From Streptomyces cacaoi (GTDB taxonomy: Bacteria; Actinomycetota; Actinomycetes; Streptomycetales; Streptomycetaceae): DNA of 64,000 nt. The notes beneath the pieces were generated by a model. That model was not told the origin of the DNA. It was given only the letters and a program-made list of their open reading frames with translations, and searched no databases. Positions 59,825 to 64,000 of this stretch are shown here, in pieces. The translations under genes were made by a program, and so were the position numbers. Location of the stretch: the NCBI RefSeq assembly GCF_006539165.1, contig NZ_BJMM01000030.1:1-64000 (forward strand), in the 5' to 3' direction. How positions within the stretch are numbered: position 1 is the stretch's first letter; each line of letters begins with the position of its first letter.

Positions 59825-60721
59825 GTGTCCGCCGTGTCCGCTGCGTCCGCTGTGTCCGCCGCCTCTTCCGCACCGCGGCCCCGGTCCACGCCGGGCTCGC
59901 TGATCCTGACCTTCTACGGCGCCTACGGGCGCGGTTTCCCGCCGGACGGTTCGGTGCCCGTCGCCACGCTGATCCGGCTGCTGGGCGCGGTGGGCGTGGA
60001 CGCGCCGTCGGTGCGCTCGGCCGTCTCCCGGCTCAAGCGGCGCGGGCTGCTGACCGCCGACCGGCCCGGCAGCCGCGCGGCCGGCTACCGGCCGTCCCCC
60101 GCGGCCCGGCAGCTCCTGGCGGACGGCGACGCCCGTATCCACGCGCGGCCCGAGCCGGACGACAGCTGGCTGCTGGCGGTCTTCTCCGTGCCCGAGAGCG
60201 AACGCCGCAGACGGCACGTGCTGCGCTCGCGGCTGGCGCGGCTGGGCTTCGGCAATGCCGCGCCGGGCGTGTGGATCGCGCCCTCGCATCTGGAGGAGGA
60301 GACGCGGCACACCCTGGAGCGGCTCGAACTGGCGCCGTACGTCGACCTGTTCCGGGGGACGCACGCGGGCTTCGAGCCGACGGCCCGCTCGGTGGCGCGG
60401 TGGTGGGACCTGGAGTCGCTCGCGGCCCGGCACCGGGCCTTCCTCGACGCCCACGAGCCGGTGCTGCGTGCCTGGTCGCGGCGGCGGAACCGGCCCGATC
60501 CGGCCGCCGCCTACCGCGACTATCTGCCGGCGCTGGACGCGTGGCGGCGGCTGCCGTACGCGGATCCGGGCCTTCCGGCGGGGCTGTTGCCGGCCCGGTG
60601 GCCCGGGGAGCGCGCGGCCGAGGTCTTCTTCGCCCTCCACGCGAAGCTGCACGAGGCGGGCGGGAGGTTCGTGACGGCGCACGCCGAGCCCGGCGAGGAC
60701 TCCGGCGGGCACGGCGCGTAG
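59825..60721 (+). CDS. paaX: PaaX-family transcriptional repressor
   Basis: A 298-residue regulator of aryl-CoA degradation genes. The N-terminal winged helix reads 'PVATLIRLLGAVGVDAPSVR' and 'AVSRLKRRGLLTADRPG'; the middle domain starts 'DSWLLAVFSVPESERRRRHVLRSRLARLGFG' (in part) and the C-terminal PaaX domain 'HRAFLDAHEPVLRAW', 'YRDYLPALDAWRRLPYADPGLP' follows. PaaX proteins are released from DNA by aryl-CoA thioesters such as phenylacetyl-CoA. It starts at GTG 59825, five bases after the ligase stop, so it is co-transcribed and probably senses the ligase product. Confidence 0.88.
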   Translation: MSAVSAASAVSAASSAPRPRSTPGSLILTFYGAYGRGFPPDGSVPVATLIRLLGAVGVDAPSVRSAVSRLKRRGLLTADRPGSRAAGYRPSPAARQLLADGDARIHARPEPDDSWLLAVFSVPESERRRRHVLRSRLARLGFGNAAPGVWIAPSHLEEETRHTLERLELAPYVDLFRGTHAGFEPTARSVARWWDLESLAARHRAFLDAHEPVLRAWSRRRNRPDPAAAYRDYLPALDAWRRLPYADPGLPAGLLPARWPGERAAEVFFALHAKLHEAGGRFVTAHAEPGEDSGGHGA

Positions 60722-60865
60722 CCGCCCGGCGAGGACTCGGGCGGGCGCCGCTCGTGGCCACACGGACGGATGCCAGGCCGGAACCGCCCGGCGAGGGCCC
60801 GGACCCGGCGCCACGCCGTAACCAGTCGGCGACCGAGTGTGACCCCGACGGCGCCTCCGCGCCGG

Positions 60866-61252
60866 TCAGCCGCCGCCCGGGCCCCGGCCCCGGCCGCGCC
60901 CACGCCGCCCGCGGCCGCCCCCGGGCCGGTGCTGCTGGCCGGGGATGACGGCACCGCGGGAGCGCCGGGCGCCGCCGCGCGCCCCGTCACGGGTGTCGCG
61001 CGCGTCACCACGGCCGCCGTCACGGCCGCCGTCTCCGCCGGTGTCGTCGGCGGGTGGCTCGTCCCACCAGCGGTCGTCGGGTTCGCGCCGGTTGGCGGTG
61101 ATGGCGGCCAGCGGCGGAATGACCATCGCGACCACACACATCCCGATCGCGGCGGGCACCGACCACAGGCGCACGAAGGCCCAGGCACTGACGAAGAGCA
61201 CCAGGCACAGGGCCATCAGCGCGAAGTACCGCCGCCGCCTTCGTGCGTACAT
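60866..61252 (-). CDS. DUF3099 membrane protein
   Basis: A 128-residue protein. A basic start 'MYARRRRRYF' leads into two transmembrane segments ('ALMALCLVLFVSAWAFV', 'AAIGMCVVAMVIPPLAA'), then the DUF3099 signature 'ANRREPDDRWWDEPP'. The C-terminal half is an Arg/Gly-rich low-complexity tail. DUF3099 is common in actinobacteria with unknown function. The start at ATG 61252 is chosen; the longer reading adds a few residues. It lies between PaaX and the monooxygenase and seems unrelated to them. Confidence 0.88.
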   Translation of the reverse strand: MYARRRRRYFALMALCLVLFVSAWAFVRLWSVPAAIGMCVVAMVIPPLAAITANRREPDDRWWDEPPADDTGGDGGRDGGRGDARDTRDGARGGARRSRGAVIPGQQHRPGGGRGRRGRGRGRGPGGG

Positions 61253-61324
61253 GTCTCCACGGTACGGCGCCCCCGCGGGCACGCGCCGCCGGGAGGACGG
61301 ACCGCCACGCTCCGTGGCCCTCGT

Positions 61325-63655
61325 TCACAGCTCCAGCCGCGGCCTGGGCCCGTCCGTGCGGCCGGTGGGCGGCTTGCGGCTGCCCGCCCGGTACGGCTCC
61401 GGCCAGGGGGCGCCGGGCCCGCTGTAGTCCTGCTCGGCGGCGGCGTGCAGCGTCCAGTGGGGGTCGTAGAGGTGGGGCCGGGCGAGGGCGCACAGGTCGG
61501 CGCGGCCGGCGAGGAGGAGGGAGTTGACGTCGTCCCAGGAGGAGAGGGCTCCGACGGCGATGACGGGGACGCCGAGCACATTGCGGATGCGGTCGGCGTA
61601 CGGCGTCTGGTAGGAGCGCCCGCGTTCGGGCTGTTCGTGGGCGACGACCTGACCGGTGGAGACGTCGACGGCGTCGGCGCCGTGCTCGGCGAAGGCCGCG
61701 GCGATACGCAGGGCGTCCTCGCCGGTGGTGCCGCCGTCGGCCCAGTCGGTGGCGGAGATACGGACGGTCATGGGCCGTTGCCGCGGCCAGACGTCCCGGA
61801 CGGCGTCGAAGACCTCCAGCGGGTAGCGCAGCCGCGCGTCGAGGTCGCCGCCGTAGCCGTCGGTGCGGTGGTTGGTGAGCGGGGAGAGGAAGCCGGAGAG
61901 GAGGTAGCCGTGGGCGCAGTGCAGTTCCAGCAGATCGAAGCCGGCCCGGGCGGCGCGTCCGGCGCAGTCCGCGAACTGCTGCCGTATCTGGGCGAGTTGG
62001 CGGGCGTCCAGCTCCTGCGGTGTCTGGCTGACGCCGGGCCGGTAGGGCAGCGGCGAGGCGGCGCCGAGGGGCCAGTTGCCCGTCGGCAGGGGCTCGTCCA
62101 TGCCTTCCCACATGAGCCGGGTGGACCCTTTGCGGCCGGAGTGGCCGAGTTGCACACCGAGCGCCGCGGTGGGCGACTGCGCGTGCACGAAGTCGGCGAC
62201 GCGCCGCCAGGCGGCCTCCTGCTCGTCGCTCCACAGCCCGGTGCAGCCGGGAGTGATGCGGCCGCGCGGGGAGACGCACACCATCTCGGTCATGGTGAGT
62301 CCGGCGCCGCCGAGTGCGCGGGCCCCCAGGTGCACCAGGTGGAAGTCGCCGGGCACGCCGTCCCGGGCGCGGTACATGTCCATCGGGGAGACCACGACCC
62401 GGTTGCGCAGCGTCAGCCCGCGCAGCCGGAACGGCGTGAACATGGGCGGGGTGCCGGGCGGTGTGCCGGCTTCGGCCTCGGCGGCCTCGACGAAGGCGCG
62501 GTCGCGCAGCCGCAGATTGCCGTGGGTGACGCGGCGGCTGCGGGTGAGCAGATTGAAGGCGAACCGGCGGGGCGGCTGCCCGGTGTAGGTGCCCAGTTCC
62601 TCGAACCAGGTGAGGCTGGCGTGCGCGGCGCGCTGGGTGGAGCGTACGACGGGCTGCCGCTCGGCCTCGTAGGCGGCGAGGGCGTCGGACAGCCGGGGCT
62701 GTTCCTCCAGGCAGGCGGCGAGGGCCAGGGCGTCCTCGACGGCGAGTTTGGTGCCGGAGCCGATGGAGAAGTGCGCGGTGTGCGCGGCGTCCCCGAGGAG
62801 GACGATGCTCCCGGGGTTCTCCGTGTGCACCCAGCGGTCGTTGGTGACGGTACGGAAGGCGTCCCAGCGTGAGTTGTTGGTGCGCAGGGCGGCACCGCCC
62901 AGGGTGTGCGGGAACAGCGCGGCGACCCGCGCGGCGCTCTCCTGTTCGTCGCAGGCGTCGAACCCGGCGGCCCGCCACACCTCTTCCCTGGCCTCGGCGA
63001 TGACGGTGCACGCGGAGCGCCCGGCGGGATCGTCGCCGAGGCGGGCGTACGGGTAGGCGTGCAACTGCCAGATGCCGTGGGGGGTTTCGGATATCTCGAA
63101 CCGGAAGGCGTCCAGCGGCAGATCGGCGGCGAGCCAGATGTAGCGGCAGCGGTGCGTGCGCAGGCGGGGCCGGAAGGTGTCGGCGTGCGCGGCGCGGGTG
63201 CGGCTGTGCACCCCGTCGGCGGCGACGACGAGGTCGTGGCTGCGGGCGAGTTCGGCGGCGGGCGGAGCGGCGGAGCGGAACCGCAGCTCGACGCCGAGCC
63301 GCCGGCACCGCTCGTGCAGGACGGCCAGGAGGGTGTGCCGGCCGAGCGCGGAGAATCCGTGCCCGCGGCTGGTGAGCGTGCGCCCGCGGTGCACGATGTC
63401 GATCGCGTCCCAGCGGACCATGTGGCCGCGCAGTGCGGCGTAGACCTCCGGGTCGGCGTTCTCGATCCCGCCGAGCGTCTCGTCGGACAGCACGACACCG
63501 AACCCGAAGGTCTCGTCGGGAGCGTTGCGCTCCCACACGGTGACCCGCCGTCCCGGGTCGAGCCGTTTGAGCAGCAGCGCCGCGTACAGCCCGCCGGGGC
63601 CGCCGCCGACGACGGCGATGCGCATGCCCCGGACGGGCTCGGGTGCCCGGCTCAC
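61325..63655 (-). CDS. FAD monooxygenase/OYE reductase fusion (2-aminobenzoyl-CoA or salicylyl-CoA type)
   Basis: A 776-residue two-domain flavoenzyme. Residues 1-400 are a p-hydroxybenzoate-hydroxylase-type monooxygenase: 'RIAVVGGGPGGLYAALLLKR' at about 11, 'DLVVAADGVHSRTRAAH' and 'IVLLGDAAHTAHFSIGSGT'. Residues about 408-760 form an Old Yellow Enzyme (NADH:flavin) domain: 'MFTPFRLRGLTLRNRVVVSP', 'HSGRKGS', 'GFDLLELHCAHGYLL'. This domain pair is the hallmark of 2-aminobenzoyl-CoA monooxygenase/reductase and salicylyl-CoA 5-hydroxylase. With the ligase it suggests anthranilate catabolism by dearomatising the CoA thioester. It overlaps the enoyl-CoA hydratase stop by 4 bp. Confidence 0.85.
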   Translation of the reverse strand: MSRAPEPVRGMRIAVVGGGPGGLYAALLLKRLDPGRRVTVWERNAPDETFGFGVVLSDETLGGIENADPEVYAALRGHMVRWDAIDIVHRGRTLTSRGHGFSALGRHTLLAVLHERCRRLGVELRFRSAAPPAAELARSHDLVVAADGVHSRTRAAHADTFRPRLRTHRCRYIWLAADLPLDAFRFEISETPHGIWQLHAYPYARLGDDPAGRSACTVIAEAREEVWRAAGFDACDEQESAARVAALFPHTLGGAALRTNNSRWDAFRTVTNDRWVHTENPGSIVLLGDAAHTAHFSIGSGTKLAVEDALALAACLEEQPRLSDALAAYEAERQPVVRSTQRAAHASLTWFEELGTYTGQPPRRFAFNLLTRSRRVTHGNLRLRDRAFVEAAEAEAGTPPGTPPMFTPFRLRGLTLRNRVVVSPMDMYRARDGVPGDFHLVHLGARALGGAGLTMTEMVCVSPRGRITPGCTGLWSDEQEAAWRRVADFVHAQSPTAALGVQLGHSGRKGSTRLMWEGMDEPLPTGNWPLGAASPLPYRPGVSQTPQELDARQLAQIRQQFADCAGRAARAGFDLLELHCAHGYLLSGFLSPLTNHRTDGYGGDLDARLRYPLEVFDAVRDVWPRQRPMTVRISATDWADGGTTGEDALRIAAAFAEHGADAVDVSTGQVVAHEQPERGRSYQTPYADRIRNVLGVPVIAVGALSSWDDVNSLLLAGRADLCALARPHLYDPHWTLHAAAEQDYSGPGAPWPEPYRAGSRKPPTGRTDGPRPRLEL

Positions 63656-64000
63656 CTGCCCTGCCAGCGCGGCGGCCGGCGGTCGCGGTAGGCGGCGTGG
63701 AACTCGGTGTAGTCGGCGCCGTGCATGAGCAACGCCTGGGTGGCGGCGTCGAGTTCGACGGCGCCGGACAGCGGCAGGTCCAGCTCCGCGGTCAGCAGCG
63801 CCTTCGTCTGGGCGTGGGCGAGCGCGGGCCCGTCGGCGAGCCGCCTGGCGAGCGTGCGCGCGGCCTCGTCGGCGGTGCCCTCGTCCGTCAACTGGCTGAT
63901 GAGCCCGATGCGTTCGGCCTCGGGCGCGCGCACGGGCTCGCCCAGCATCAGGATGCGGGTGGCGTGCCCGAGGCCGACGACGCGTGGCAGCAGATAGGCG
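63652..64000 (-). CDS. enoyl-CoA hydratase/isomerase, 5' end outside the window
   Basis: A partial crotonase-family protein: the last ~116 residues are present and the reading frame runs off the right edge. 'GHATRILMLGEPVRAPEAERIGLISQ' is the typical C-terminal helical part of enoyl-CoA hydratases, followed by 'ARRLADGPALAHAQTKALL' and the C-terminal 'EGRRPPRWQG'-like ending. Its stop overlaps the monooxygenase start (ATGA), so the two are in one operon. It would hydrate the ring-opened or dearomatised CoA ester in the same pathway. Confidence 0.85.
   Translation of the reverse strand, partial: AYLLPRVVGLGHATRILMLGEPVRAPEAERIGLISQLTDEGTADEAARTLARRLADGPALAHAQTKALLTAELDLPLSGAVELDAATQALLMHGADYTEFHAAYRDRRPPRWQGR

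Overview
The window is a high-GC actinobacterial chromosome segment. Gene content and style point to Streptomyces or a close relative: GTG starts and stop/start overlaps, DUF397/XRE/ATPase regulatory trios, WXG-like secreted proteins, sugar ABC importers with no ATPase gene, and DUF4232, DUF3099 and CGNR families. All calls come from reading the sequence; no database search was run.

Layout. (1) 1-7 kb: an APC-type amino-acid permease, a small DNA-binding protein, an XRE regulator divergent from a two-gene short-chain dehydrogenase operon with a perfect palindrome between them, and an XRE-MurA fusion with its own palindrome at the start codon. (2) 7.1-34.3 kb: a dense defence island. It opens with a three-gene operon: an active-looking Ser/Thr kinase fused to a very large DUF1998 SF2 helicase, an SNF2 helicase, and a 1396-aa adenine-type DNA methyltransferase. 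This resembles class 1 DISARM (drmD/drmMI) with drmA and drmB fused and a kinase added, or a Druantia DruE-like helicase joined to a DISARM pair. Next come an XRE/DUF397/ATPase regulatory trio, an McrB (DUF4357 + EVE-like reader)/McrC/RelE-UvrD operon, an HTH-methylase divergent from a TIGR04141-family protein around a 21-bp palindrome, and a NACHT-LRR protein of the bacterial NLR type. A strong hairpin follows. (3) 34.4-41.7 kb: two SEDS (RodA/FtsW-type) polymerases, one with a histone-H1-like Lys/Ala tail, then two WXG/ESX-type secreted proteins, an LpqN-like protein, a DUF4333 lipoprotein, and a membrane protein with a winged-helix regulator. (4) 41.9-52.3 kb: an aldo/keto reductase, a secreted DUF4232 protein, a sugar-uptake locus (binding protein, two permeases, DeoR regulator, Gfo/Idh/MocA dehydrogenase) with a promoter overlapping a palindrome, a FAD oxidoreductase and a methyltransferase. 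(5) 52.3-64 kb: a P-loop kinase-like protein, an MFS/CGNR divergent pair, then a set that fits aerobic 2-aminobenzoate (anthranilate) degradation through CoA thioesters: RidA, acyl-CoA dehydrogenase, aryl-CoA ligase, PaaX regulator, 2-aminobenzoyl-CoA monooxygenase/reductase-like fusion, and an enoyl-CoA hydratase cut by the window edge.

How it works together. The island's units probably sense foreign DNA in different ways: modification state (methyltransferases, McrB reader), DNA translocation (SNF2, DUF1998 and UvrD helicases) and protein ligands (NACHT-LRR). The kinase domain suggests phospho-signalling built into the lead helicase. Similar palindromes containing TTGACA lie before three of the units and may co-regulate them. 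The most likely previously undescribed system is the kinase-helicase/SNF2/methyltransferase operon at 7151-20721. No phospholipase-D nuclease, integrase, tRNA or CRISPR array was seen.
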